A stretch of DNA of 42,742 nt from Brachyspira hampsonii (GTDB lineage Bacteria; Spirochaetota; Brachyspiria; Brachyspirales; Brachyspiraceae): assembly GCF_001746205.1 (NCBI RefSeq), contig NZ_MDCO01000011.1:1-42742 (forward strand). The letters run 5' to 3'. Position numbers and translations under genes: made by a program. The notes under the pieces were generated by a model. It had not been told where the DNA came from. It made no database searches and saw nothing but the letters and a program-made list of their open reading frames with translations. Shown one piece after another: positions 18,417 through 26,205 of the stretch; within the stretch, counting starts at the first letter, position 1, and each line of letters opens with the position of its first letter.

Positions 18417-18445
18417 TTGGAATTACTTATTTTATATGTTATAAT
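18417..18445 (+). promoter_or_regulatory. promoter of the HAD phosphatase gene
   Basis: TTGGAA (18417-18422), a 17-bp spacer and TATAAT (18440-18445) lie 30 bp before the start codon. Confidence 0.55.
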
Positions 18446-18475
18446 AAAAAATATTTATGAAAAAAGGTTTTAGAA

Positions 18476-19096
18476 ATGTTAAACAATGATAATATAAAAT
18501 TACTAATATTTGATATGGACGGCACTCTTATAGATAGTGCATATTTAAATTATTATTCATATTACAATGCATTCAAAGAATTTAATATAGAATTAGATAA
18601 AGATTACTATTATAATAAATGCTTCGGACTTCATTACAAAATATTTACAAAAAATATTTTAGAATTAAAAAATAAAATTACGAAAGATGAAAATAAAAAT
18701 AATGAATTAATAGAATCTATTCATAATTTAAAAGAAAAAATATATTTAGCCAATCTTAATCTAATACAAATTCACCCTCTCATATTAGAAACTTTAATCG
18801 ATAACTATAATAAAAAAGAAAATAAAAAATATACAGCATTAGCAACTACAGCCTCTCCTAACGGAGTTTACGGCATATTAAAGGAATTCAAACTTGAAAA
18901 ATTATTTGATTTAATTTTAACAGGCAATGATGTAGAAAAGAAGAAACCACACCCTGAAATATTTTATAAATGTATGGAACATTTTAATGTAAAAGAAAAA
19001 GAAAGCATTATATTTGAAGACAGTGAAGTAGGACTTGAAGCTGCTAATCAAACTAATGCTTGGGTTATAAAAGTAGAAAAGTGGGCAAAAATTTAA
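18476..19096 (+). CDS. HAD-superfamily phosphatase (phosphoglycolate phosphatase-like)
   Basis: A 206-residue hydrolase with all four HAD motifs: DMDGT with the nucleophile Asp at about residue 13, the Thr/Ser motif II (ATTASPNG), the Lys of motif III (KKKPHPEIF) and motif IV (FEDSEVGLEAA). The helical cap between motifs I and II places it with beta-phosphoglucomutase/phosphoglycolate phosphatase-like enzymes that dephosphorylate small sugar or organic phosphates. The substrate is not predictable. It converges on the glycosyltransferase gene. Confidence 0.88.
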   Translation: MLNNDNIKLLIFDMDGTLIDSAYLNYYSYYNAFKEFNIELDKDYYYNKCFGLHYKIFTKNILELKNKITKDENKNNELIESIHNLKEKIYLANLNLIQIHPLILETLIDNYNKKENKKYTALATTASPNGVYGILKEFKLEKLFDLILTGNDVEKKKPHPEIFYKCMEHFNVKEKESIIFEDSEVGLEAANQTNAWVIKVEKWAKI

Positions 19097-19109
19097 GTTA
19101 TAATATTTT

Positions 19110-20036
19110 TTATCTTCTAAAAAATTTACTTAAAAACATAGTTATAAATCCATTAGCCCAACTGAATATACCAATCTTTATTGATATGATTAGATACTCA
19201 AAGAAATTCATTTTTTTATCAGATGAAAACTCTATATTCATATTATCATCATCTAAATTTTTTTCAAAATAGCCATGATGAAAATCAAATTTATGATAGC
19301 CTGTACCATCAAAACCAAAATTATTTGTAAAAGATTTTTTTGAAGGCCAAACACATAATTTTTTTCTTGTATACATTGTAAATGAATAATAAATATCCCA
19401 TAAATTATTTTGAATGTAAAAATTATCCTTAACAGACTTTTTTATAGCAAGTAAATGAAACCAAGAAAAAACTCCTCCTAATATTTTATGCTTAATACTT
19501 TTATTATACCAAGAAGTATCGCAAGTATCCCAATTTATATTATTCCATTTACTCTTCCAAGTCCCCCAACCCCAGCTATGAAAAGCGTATGTAAATATAA
19601 CATCATGTTTATGATTTTTAGTAGCATTTTTATGTGAGAACGCTGTTATAGCCATAACATCTTTATCATCTTTATAATAATTTAAAGCATTATTCATAAA
19701 CTCAAGAAAATGTTTATTTGTCTCAATATCATCTTCCAAACCTATAAAATATTCATGATGCTCAAATATTTTGTTTACAGCATTAACAGTGGAATATTTT
19801 ATACCTAAATTTTTTTGAGCTTCATATATATAAACATTTTTAAAACCATCTTTTATAGTTTTTAAATATTCTCTAAGCTCATAAACAGATGCTTCATCTT
19901 CTTTTTTACTAGGTGCATCTGAAAATATATATAAATCAGTATCTGAAGCTAAAGTGTTTTTCTTTAAAGCTTCAATAACTCTTTTTGTATGTTCAATTCT
20001 ATTATAAACTACTAAGCCTACAGGTGCTAAGTACAT
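19110..20036 (-). CDS. glycosyltransferase, GT-A fold
   Basis: About 308 residues. It starts MYLAPVGLVVYNRIEHTKRV, the first nucleotide-sugar-binding strand of family 2/GNT-I-like transferases. An acidic metal-binding stretch (FIGLEDDIETNKHFLEF) and a Trp-rich acceptor region (YAFHSWGWGTWKSKW) follow, and the chain ends in basic residues. It probably adds sugars to a surface glycan or lipooligosaccharide. The start is set at 20036, behind AAAGGAGT; an upstream in-frame extension to 20105 has no ribosome binding site. Its left neighbour is a decayed insertion sequence. Confidence 0.82.
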   Translation of the reverse strand: MYLAPVGLVVYNRIEHTKRVIEALKKNTLASDTDLYIFSDAPSKKEDEASVYELREYLKTIKDGFKNVYIYEAQKNLGIKYSTVNAVNKIFEHHEYFIGLEDDIETNKHFLEFMNNALNYYKDDKDVMAITAFSHKNATKNHKHDVIFTYAFHSWGWGTWKSKWNNINWDTCDTSWYNKSIKHKILGGVFSWFHLLAIKKSVKDNFYIQNNLWDIYYSFTMYTRKKLCVWPSKKSFTNNFGFDGTGYHKFDFHHGYFEKNLDDDNMNIEFSSDKKMNFFEYLIISIKIGIFSWANGFITMFLSKFFRR

Positions 20037-20114
20037 AAAAACTCCTTTAATTTTATAATTATGAAAAAATATTTGTATTATTTGTATTAAAGGAATATTC
20101 ATCAAATTTGCATA

Positions 20115-21165
20115 GGAACCAGAGATATTGCATTTTAAGTATTCCTTAATTTCTTAAAGTATAACATGGGTGTGTCGTAATTTAAAGATGAGTGTATGCG
20201 TTTGTAGTTCCAAAAATTATTATATTTTCTTAATTTTTGATTAGCTTTCTCTAAAGTTAATTCCATATTACAAAAGTCATAAAATTCTTTTTGGTCGCAG
20301 TGATGTGTACTTTCAACTACTCCATTGTACCAAGGTGATGAGTCCCACAGGGCACTTCGTAGCTGTACTATAAACTCTTTTAATATGCTTCTTCTTACAA
20401 AATATATCTAATGGGTATTCTTTCTCAAATAAAAGTTTTCGGTAAGTAAATTCAGTACCATTGTCTGTTTGAATACAATGAACCCGAAAGGGAAAATATT
20501 CTAGCATACGTTCAAGAAAATCAATAGTGCTTTCCGGTGTTTTTTCAGCATATAAATATCTAAAACTTATTTTCGTAGCTATATCTACAGCAGTAAACTG
20601 ATAATAGCATATTTCTCCAAAAAAAGCATATTTAACATCTATTTGTACTTTTTCGCTTCGAAAGCATACAGCGTACTAGCTTCTTTGATATAAACGGCAT
20701 GCTTTCCTCTATGTTTTTTTCTTATTTTCTTCTTTCTATTTCGATAGAGATTATAATCTTTTAATATAGTTTCAATAGCGGTAGTACCTATTTTAATATT
20801 TTCTTTTTCTAAGAGTTTTTTAATTTTTAGCTTACCATATTTGTATTTCTTACGGACTTCTATTACTTTATTAATAATCTTTTTCTTTTTAACCTTATTA
20901 GGAGTATTTTTAGGTTTCATGCTCTTATTTTCTATAGTTCCTGTTTCTTCGAATTTCTTCCTCTAATAATAATAAGCTCTTATACTAATATTAAATTTGA
21001 TAGCCTGCACTCTTTTATTTTTAGCTTTACTAATAATTAATACTATCTTTTTTTCTTATTTGTATTATATTGTTTCATAGGTATTCCTTTTTTATTTTTA
21101 GTAATTTAAATTATAATGAATACCTGCTTTTTTTAAACTAAGAAGCGTGCAATATCTATGGTACT
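20115..21165 (-). mobile_element. decayed DDE-transposase insertion sequence with terminal inverted repeats
   Basis: Imperfect terminal repeats bound about 1.05 kb. The left end reads ACCAGAGATATTGCA (20118-20132); the complement of the right end (21148-21162) reads ACCATAGATATTGCA, with 14 of 15 bases matching and partial agreement further out. The interior holds one minus-strand transposase, now broken. No clear target-site duplication was found. Layout (helix-turn-helix, then rve-type catalytic core) resembles IS3/IS481-type elements; the exact family is not certain. Confidence 0.75.
20135..21078 (-). pseudogene. transposase with integrase catalytic core, disrupted
   Basis: Pieces of one reading frame can be joined across lesions. 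The start at 21078 reads MKQYNTNKKK, then shifts at an A-run into IISKAKNKRVQAIKFNISIR and meets a TAG where Trp would fit (YYY-stop-RKKF). The HTH region KYGKLKIKKLLEKENIKIGT lies at 20639-20920, followed by another A-run frameshift into VQIDVKYAFFGE. The core continues through CIQTDNGTEF and, after a third frameshift near 20340, SPWYNGVVESTHHCDQKEFY and NFWNYKRIHSSLNYDTP. The DDE residues (Asp in QID, Asp in TDN, Glu in VVES) are all still visible. At least four lesions make it inactive. Confidence 0.85.
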
Positions 21166-21220
21166 TAAACAATAAAAAATATTTTTAGTAATTTTTTAAA
21201 TCTTTAGATAATCATAATTA

Positions 21221-21250
21221 AAATAAAAAAGAGGCTTTTTATAGCCACTT
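21221..21250 (-). terminator. terminator of the 21.3-kb lipoprotein gene
   Basis: On the minus strand AAGTGGCT pairs with AGCCTCTT (one T-T mismatch) and is followed by a T-run. Confidence 0.55.
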
Positions 21251-21274
21251 ATTTTTATAAAACTTTTAGTATAT

Positions 21275-21649
21275 TTATTGTACTGTTTTTTTTGTTAGAG
21301 TTATTTTAGTGTTATCACTTTTAGTTATTATAAGAGTATTATCAGTAAATTCAAAATATTGATAATTACTATAGCCGCTTTTATAATTATTATCTGATAT
21401 TTTTGTTAAACTACTATTGCTAATACTCTCAGTAATGTAAACTCCTCCTATAGAAGAAAATACTAATATACCATTCGCATCTACTGTTATGCTATATTCT
21501 GTACTACCATTATTTTTATACTCATAAGTACCATGCCATTTAGCATCTACAGGTGTACCTGTACCTGTTGTATCTTTAGTGCTGCAGCTTATTACTAACA
21601 AACTAAATAAAAATAAAATTGATAGAATACTTAATAGTTTTTTGTTCAT
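21275..21649 (-). CDS. small lipoprotein, beta-rich, function unknown
   Basis: A 124-residue protein with a lipobox (LLVISC, Cys about residue 22). The mature part has alternating polar/hydrophobic strands (WHGTYEYKNNGSTEYSITV and similar), like small lipocalin-like Brachyspira lipoproteins that report on sugar or lipid binding; no family is claimed. Good ribosome binding site AAGGAGTTCAAATATG. It is monocistronic and followed by a terminator. Confidence 0.8.
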   Translation of the reverse strand: MNKKLLSILSILFLFSLLVISCSTKDTTGTGTPVDAKWHGTYEYKNNGSTEYSITVDANGILVFSSIGGVYITESISNSSLTKISDNNYKSGYSNYQYFEFTDNTLIITKSDNTKITLTKKTVQ

Positions 21650-22012
21650 ATTTGAACTCCTTAAATTTAATTTTTTATAATAAACATCATAGTGTTTACT
21701 TCTATTTTAATTTTGAAAATTAGAATTAATCGCTTGAAATAATCTATTAATTTTAAAAGAAGAATATTAATTATATTTTTATATATCTCACTTTGTTTAT
21801 GAAGCGTTTGGCATGAAAAGTTATGCAATAACAAAATATTATTTATATATAATAATATTAATAAAGTGATTATATAATAAAAAGAATTATTTAAAAAATT
21901 TAGACTATAGGCTGAGTGTCGAGTGTGTATTATTTATATGTAAAAAACTGTTCATAGCTAATATTCTACTATGTTTGTATTTTATGTCAAGTATAATTTA
22001 CATAGATTTATG

Positions 22013-22306
22013 TTAGACTTGTTTCAAAACTACTTGACAACATTAAATTTTTAAATTAAAAATATTATGTTTTACATGTTATATAAACTATCTTTTAGTA
22101 TATAAACATGCAGTCTTTCGCCGCAGGCGGGCTTCGCCTGGATCACCACCAAGTAGGTTTGCACAGCGTCGGCAAAATAAGTGGTGGTTTACGAAGTACG
22201 CTGTGTACTTCGTAATGGCAAAGCCCCAACTATAATTATATAATTAAAAAAATATTAAATTAAAAAACTATAAATATTAAGAAGTTGAGTTTTGAAACAA
22301 GTCTAA
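22013..22306. mobile_element. MITE-like element with 19-bp perfect terminal inverted repeats
   Basis: TTAGACTTGTTTCAAAACT at 22013-22031 is repeated exactly in inverted orientation at 22288-22306. The 294 bp between and including them encode no protein. The interior is AT-rich except for a GC-rich core at 22114-22223, quite unlike the surroundings. No transposase gene is inside and no obvious target duplication flanks it. The architecture fits a non-autonomous miniature transposable element or other dispersed repeat; whether other copies exist cannot be seen here. Confidence 0.7.
22114..22223. other. GC-rich foldable core of the inverted-repeat element
   Basis: The core can fold into a closed, branched structure. 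An outer helix pairs CTTTcGCC (22115-22122) with GGCAAAG (22217-22223). Hairpin 1 is CAGGCG/CGCCTG (22124-22140). Hairpin 2 is CACCAC/GTGGTG (22144-22149 with 22181-22186), enclosing TTTGC/GCAAA. Hairpin 3 is TTACGAAGTAC/GTACTTCGTAA (22189-22215) with loop GCTGT. Loop GCTGT is complementary to ACAGC in the hairpin 2 loop, so a loop-loop contact is possible. This could be an RNA fold or single-stranded DNA structure; which strand matters is unknown. Confidence 0.55.
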
Positions 22307-22480
22307 TATTTTTTAAATTCTTTGAATTTGCACTAATTATAAACATTTATAGTTTTTTATTTTTTGATAATTCATGAATTTATTATAATTTTTTTACTTA
22401 ATAAAAATATACTGCCAAGTGTTAATTTAATTTAATAATTCACACAAATAGTAAAAACTTAATAATAATTTTTTTAAAAT

Positions 22481-22509
22481 ATTGACAAATGTCAATTATG
22501 TTATATACT
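22481..22509 (+). promoter_or_regulatory. promoter overlapped by a perfect palindrome
   Basis: TTGACA (22482-22487), a 16-bp spacer and TATACT (22504-22509). The -35 box lies inside the 16-bp palindrome ATTGACAAATGTCAAT (22481-22496), a typical repressor-site position. It lies about 195 bp upstream of the DUF1232 remnant and could drive the run of small genes after it. Confidence 0.5.
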
Positions 22510-22703
22510 TAATTAATGAAAATACTAATATAAGGTTTATTTAATTATGTCGTTTAATCGCATCATATTATAATATCTTATTAAACTTTATAAACTCATT
22601 CTATCAAATAACTATCAAAAATTTATTTCACTCTTTGGAAATAATCAAATATATTAATACCCTCTCTTTCGGCATTGCAATAAAATCATTATAGGAGCTT
22701 TTT

Positions 22704-23032
22704 ATGAGTGATTACAATGAATATAATAACAATTCAAACAAACCTGCCCAATCTGGATAGTACCTTGGATACCTTTAATATTAGCATTAATATATACAGT
22801 TTCACCTGTATATTTAGTGCCTGATGTCATACCAATAGTAGGCTGGTTTTAGGATGCATTATTACTAATTGTAGGCGGACTTAACGTCATACAGAATGGA
22901 GTTTTAGAAGCTAATAGTTCATTAATGGGTATAGTAAAATTTTTAAAATTGGGGCTTTTAATAGTTGGATGAATAGTAGTTATTATAGTAGTTCTTCTAG
23001 CTGTATTAGTTTTTAAAGTAGCAACAAAATAA
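22704..23032 (+). pseudogene. broken DUF1232 (YkvA-like) membrane protein gene
   Basis: With a good ribosome binding site (ATAGGAG) the gene starts MSDYNEYNNNSNKPAQS, shifts frame near 22752 and continues as WIVPWIPLILALIYTVSPVY, LVPDVIPIVGWF, then a TAG stop (22850-22852), DALLLIVGGLNVIQNGV, and a TGA stop (22970-22972) before a final membrane helix. The SP-x-YLVPDVIPIVGW stretch is the DUF1232 signature. One frameshift and two stops make it non-functional unless all three are bypassed. The product would have been about 108 residues with two or three membrane segments. Confidence 0.75.
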
Positions 23033-23054
23033 TTTTTTAAGGAGTAATAATATT

Positions 23055-23210
23055 ATGAATGAAAATACATCTAATGATATCAACAATCAATTAACTAGTG
23101 TAAATAATAAACTTAGCAGATCTTTAAATGAATTAAATAATTCACAGCAGGTATGCAGAATATTAGAAACTATGTATTCAGTTGATTGGTTTTCTGATGA
23201 TATATTTTAA
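23055..23210 (+). CDS. 51-residue protein, function unknown
   Basis: A short open frame with a strong AAGGAG site 10 bases before its ATG. It encodes a polar, probably helical peptide rich in Asn, Ser and Leu (LTSVNNKLSRSLNELNNSQQ) and ends VDWFSDDIF. It lies between the DUF1232 remnant and the TPR gene in the same direction. It may be a real small protein, or the truncated start of a longer one. Confidence 0.5.
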   Translation: MNENTSNDINNQLTSVNNKLSRSLNELNNSQQVCRILETMYSVDWFSDDIF

Positions 23211-23245
23211 GTAAAATAAAAAATTAATTTAAGGAAATTTTTAAA

Positions 23246-24262
23246 ATGGGATTATTAGGTAATTTTGGAAAAGTAGTAGTAAAAGTAGTAGTAAAAGAAA
23301 CTGTTAAAAATTTAGCATATAAAGCAGCAAATGCTAATGATAAATTAAATGAAAATGCTAAAGAGTATACTGTTAAATTTGAACTTTATACTAGAGGAGG
23401 AGTAAATAATCATTATAGATGGGAGTCAGATACTAAAAATATTAAAGCCAATTCAGAAGAAAATGTTTTGGAGAGATTAGAAAGAGGTTACGGACGGGTA
23501 AGAAATGTACAAATATTATCTGTTCAAGATATAGATAAAGATAAAAATTATGAAGATGAAAATCCATTGCCAGAAGATTATAATGAGTTATTAAAAGAGG
23601 GAAAATCACATTATGATAATAAAGAATATGAAGAAGCCATAAAGTATTTTCAGAAAGCTGCTGAATTAAACCCTGATGATGAAGTTAATTTGTATTGGCT
23701 AGGCTGTTCTTATAATAGAAATAGAGAATATGATGAAGCTATAAATTTTTTAATCAAGGCTGTAGAGTTAAATCCTGATGATGAAACTAATTGGAGTTGG
23801 TTAGGTGCTTCTTATAATCTAAATGGTAATTATGAAGAAGCTATATGATGTTTGAATAAGGCGGTAGAATTAAATCCTGATAATGATTGGAATTGGGCTT
23901 GGCTTGGAAATTCTTATAATCAAAATTGTCAATTTAAAGAAGCAAAAGATATTTATAATAAACTGCTTGAAAATAATAAGGATAATAAAGAAATTACAGA
24001 AAAAATTAATTTTATAAAAGATAACGGAAATATATCCAAAAAGAGCTGGAAGGTTGCTTTAATTTTAGCTGTAATACTTCCTTCGTTCCATAGGTTTTAT
24101 GTTGGTAAAATATTTACTGGCATAATAGATTTAATAATTTTAATAGTTTCGTTTAGTACCCAAAATTATTATGTATTTGGATTTTTTTATTTTGTAGATA
24201 TATTTTTCTTGTTAATAGGAAAATTTAAAGATAAAACCGGTAAATATATAATACCATATTAA
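23246..24262 (+). pseudogene. TPR-repeat protein with C-terminal TM2 domain, interrupted by an in-frame TGA
   Basis: The gene reads in one frame for 338 codons except for a TGA at 23846-23848. Residues 1-110 form an N-terminal domain of unknown type. Three and a half tetratricopeptide repeats follow (for example NKEYEEAIKYFQKAAELNPD and NREYDEAINFLIKAVELNPD), and the stop falls inside the next repeat (NYEEAI-stop-CLNKAVELNPD). The last 75 residues, with FHRFYVGKIFTGIIDLIILI, match the TM2 domain, a two-helix membrane module with a turn. If read through it would be a membrane-anchored TPR scaffold; otherwise a soluble 200-residue fragment is made. A TTG at 23852 could restart translation but lacks a ribosome binding site. 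Confidence 0.75.
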
Positions 24263-24278
24263 AATAATAACTATATTT

Positions 24279-24619
24279 ATGAGCAAAAAAATGAAAAAAA
24301 TATTAATCTTATTATTTGTTTTAGCGGGTATAGTTTATTCACAAAATCTCTATAATGAGATGATAGATGTTAAAGATTTTAGTGATAAACCTTATGAAAC
24401 TGATAATGGGGAATGATGTTTTATATGGCTGTTTTAAGGATGGATGACCTAACAAGAAGCGGAATTTTTGCATTCTATATGACATTTAATTTCACAGGCA
24501 GCGAATGGAACACCGATTATATTAGATCTGATATAGAAAAAAGATTTGTAAAAATAGTAACAGGGTCAAATGTAAAATGTAAAAAGTTAAAGAAACTAAA
24601 AACACTATGGTTTTCTTAA
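24279..24619 (+). pseudogene. broken secreted-protein gene
   Basis: The frame opens with a signal peptide (MKKILILLFVLAGIVYSQN, from 24291) and reads to ETDNGE and a TGA at 24414-24416. The rest resumes in another frame from about 24413 (FYMAVLRMDDLTRSGIFAFY, then TFNFTGSEWNTDYIRSDIEK). One indel near GGGGAATGATG explains the break. Family unknown; the whole would be about 113 residues. It may use either ATG at 24279 or 24291; neither has a strong ribosome binding site. Confidence 0.65.
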
Positions 24620-24655
24620 TTGATTTTTCACACTTATATTAAAGGGTGGTAAAAA

Positions 24656-25025
24656 ATGAAAAAATTATTAATTATTTTATCAGGGGTAATTGTTATAAGT
24701 AATGTTGCTTTAGCTTACCATACATATACTATAGTATATAATAGTTCAGTAAGAAAAATAAGAGAAAACATAATTAAAGCTATAATGAGCAAAACAAAAA
24801 AATATTTCAGACTTCTATGTAAAAATAGAATTATCAGATATGACATTTACTGAAGATAATGGTTTACCTTTTCTTTCAAAAAAAGACATAACAGATGTAA
24901 CTGAAGACCTCATATTATATACAGAATTTGTATTAAAAGAATTAGATTACCCTTATGTAATATATGAAATCTGTTATGACACTTATGAACTTATTTTACA
25001 ATTAGGTTGGATGGGGGAACATTAA
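24656..25025 (+). pseudogene. broken secreted or membrane-anchored protein gene
   Basis: A signal peptide or membrane anchor (LLIILSGVIVISNVALAYHT) starts the first frame. Near an A-run at about 24790-24802 the better coding frame changes to ISDFYVKIELSDMTFTEDNG, continuing FLSKKDITDVTEDLILYTEF to a stop at 25025. A single-base deletion or insertion in the A-run would explain it. No family recognised. The gene follows AAAGGGTGG and is 13 bp ahead of the ankyrin gene. Confidence 0.65.
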
Positions 25026-25037
25026 AAAGGAGTAAAA

Positions 25038-25564
25038 ATGAAAAAAATACTAATTATTTTAATCTTATTATCAATAAGTTTGTATTCAGCAACAACTGAT
25101 GAAGAAATATTTAAAACTGTAAGATATGGATCAAGTCTAGAATTAAAAAATATTTTAGATTCAGGGGTTAATATTAATATTCAAGACAACGACGGTAAAA
25201 CCCCTTTAAGAATAGCTGTAGAGAGCGGTTCTCCTAAAAAAGTAAAATTATTGTTAGAAGCAGGTGCTGATATAACTATAAAAAATAAATACGGTCAAGA
25301 TGTTTTAATGTGGGCACGTTCTGTTCAAATAACAAATATATTGTTAGATGCAGGAGCTGATATTAATTCACAAGATAACGATGGTTTTACACCTTTAATG
25401 ATTACTATAGTTAATGGTGATGATTTAAAGGCGAAGGAATTAATAAATTAGTGGCTAATATTAATATAAAAAATGATAATGGTGATAATGCTCTATATCT
25501 TGCGATAGCATTTAAAAGAACTGAAATTATAGATATTTTAAAAAGTAAAGGAGCTAAACTATGA
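25038..25564 (+). pseudogene. secreted ankyrin-repeat protein gene with a late frameshift
   Basis: A signal peptide (MKKILIILILLSISLYSAT) and at least three ankyrin repeats (VNINIQDNDGKTPLRIAVES, ADITIKNKYGQDVLMWA, ADINSQDNDGFTPLMITI) read to a stop at about 25451. The fourth repeat (ANINIKNDNGDNALYLAIAF) continues in another frame up to a TGA at 25562-25564. The break lies near 25430-25440. The TGA overlaps the ATG of the next gene (ATGA), so the ancestral arrangement was coupled translation. A truncated three-repeat protein might still fold. Confidence 0.75.
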
Positions 25565-25908
25565 AAAAAATAATTTTATTAGGTTTAATTTTTGTAAATA
25601 TCTTATATGCAGAGCCTGATGGTTATTATCAAAAAATTCCATACTATGAAATGGATTGTATAAAACCACTTATTGACAATATTTATGATGTAAGAGGCGG
25701 TATAAAAAACTCAAGAGAAAATAATTTTTCTGAATTTTTCTTTAAAATAATTCATGATTATGAAGAAGATTTAACAATTGAAAAATTAAATGAATGCAAT
25801 AAATATATCATATCTATAACAGAAACAGCTTTTGAGTATGATTATATAATTGAAAATATTTATATAGATCATGATCTTATGATGGTTAAATTAATAAATA
25901 GCAGTTAA
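25561..25908 (+). CDS. secreted protein, function unknown
   Basis: A 115-residue protein with a signal peptide cleaved after about residue 18 (NILYA-EPDG). The mature domain has one Cys pair candidate (MDCIKP and NECNKY) and acidic, Tyr-rich helices. No family recognised. Its start codon overlaps the stop of the ancestral ankyrin frame. It is the only signal-peptide gene in this run that shows no lesion. Confidence 0.65.
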   Translation: MKKIILLGLIFVNILYAEPDGYYQKIPYYEMDCIKPLIDNIYDVRGGIKNSRENNFSEFFFKIIHDYEEDLTIEKLNECNKYIISITETAFEYDYIIENIYIDHDLMMVKLINSS

Positions 25909-25926
25909 ATAAAAAGGAGTTCAAAT

Positions 25927-26080
25927 ATGAAATATTTAAATGAATATAATATCATAATCCTAGAAGATAAAGATTATGAAAATTCTTAGACTTATATTTA
26001 AAAAATATTATGATTTGGGAAGAAAAAATCATATAGAAGAAGCAACGGAAAATGATTGGTGAAGATTAATAAAGTGTTAA
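25927..26080 (+). pseudogene. short gene remnant
   Basis: AAAGGAGT precedes an ATG reading MKYLNEYNIIILEDKDYENS and a TAG. Coding-like sequence continues in another frame (LRLIFKKYYDLGRKNHIEEA, then TENDW), meets a TGA at 26060-26062 and ends RLIKC-stop. So there is a frameshift plus an in-frame stop in about 50 codons. The parent is unknown. Confidence 0.5.
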
Positions 26081-26137
26081 TACTTATATAAAAATTGTAT
26101 GTTGTAACTAACAATAATTTCTGATGTTGCAAAGAAA

Positions 26138-26164
26138 TGGGGCTCACCATATAGGAAAGCCCCA
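26138..26164 (-). terminator. terminator of the DUF4132 gene
   Basis: A perfect 7-bp stem TGGGGCT/AGCCCCA with a 13-nt loop, followed on the minus strand by ATTTCTTT. The T-run is poor. Confidence 0.5.
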
Positions 26165-26205
26165 CATATCAAAATATAAATTTATTTTAGTTCAATCAAA
26201 TAAAA

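Larger units (their letters stand above)
21650..22703. other. 1.05-kb region without intact genes
   Basis: No credible coding region on either strand. It contains the 294-bp inverted-repeat element (22013-22306) and, near its right end, a promoter/palindrome (22481-22509). The rest is plain AT-rich sequence in which I see no further structure. Confidence 0.6.

Noticed and set aside
20041-20105. Extended N-terminus of the glycosyltransferase
   Set aside because: The upstream start lacks a ribosome binding site, whereas the ATG at 20036 sits behind AAAGGAGT and begins the family's usual first strand.
22704-26080. Idea that TGA is read as tryptophan in this island
   Set aside because: Intact genes throughout the window use TGG for Trp and TGA as a stop, other lesions here are frameshifts or TAG, and several TGA positions do not look like Trp positions.
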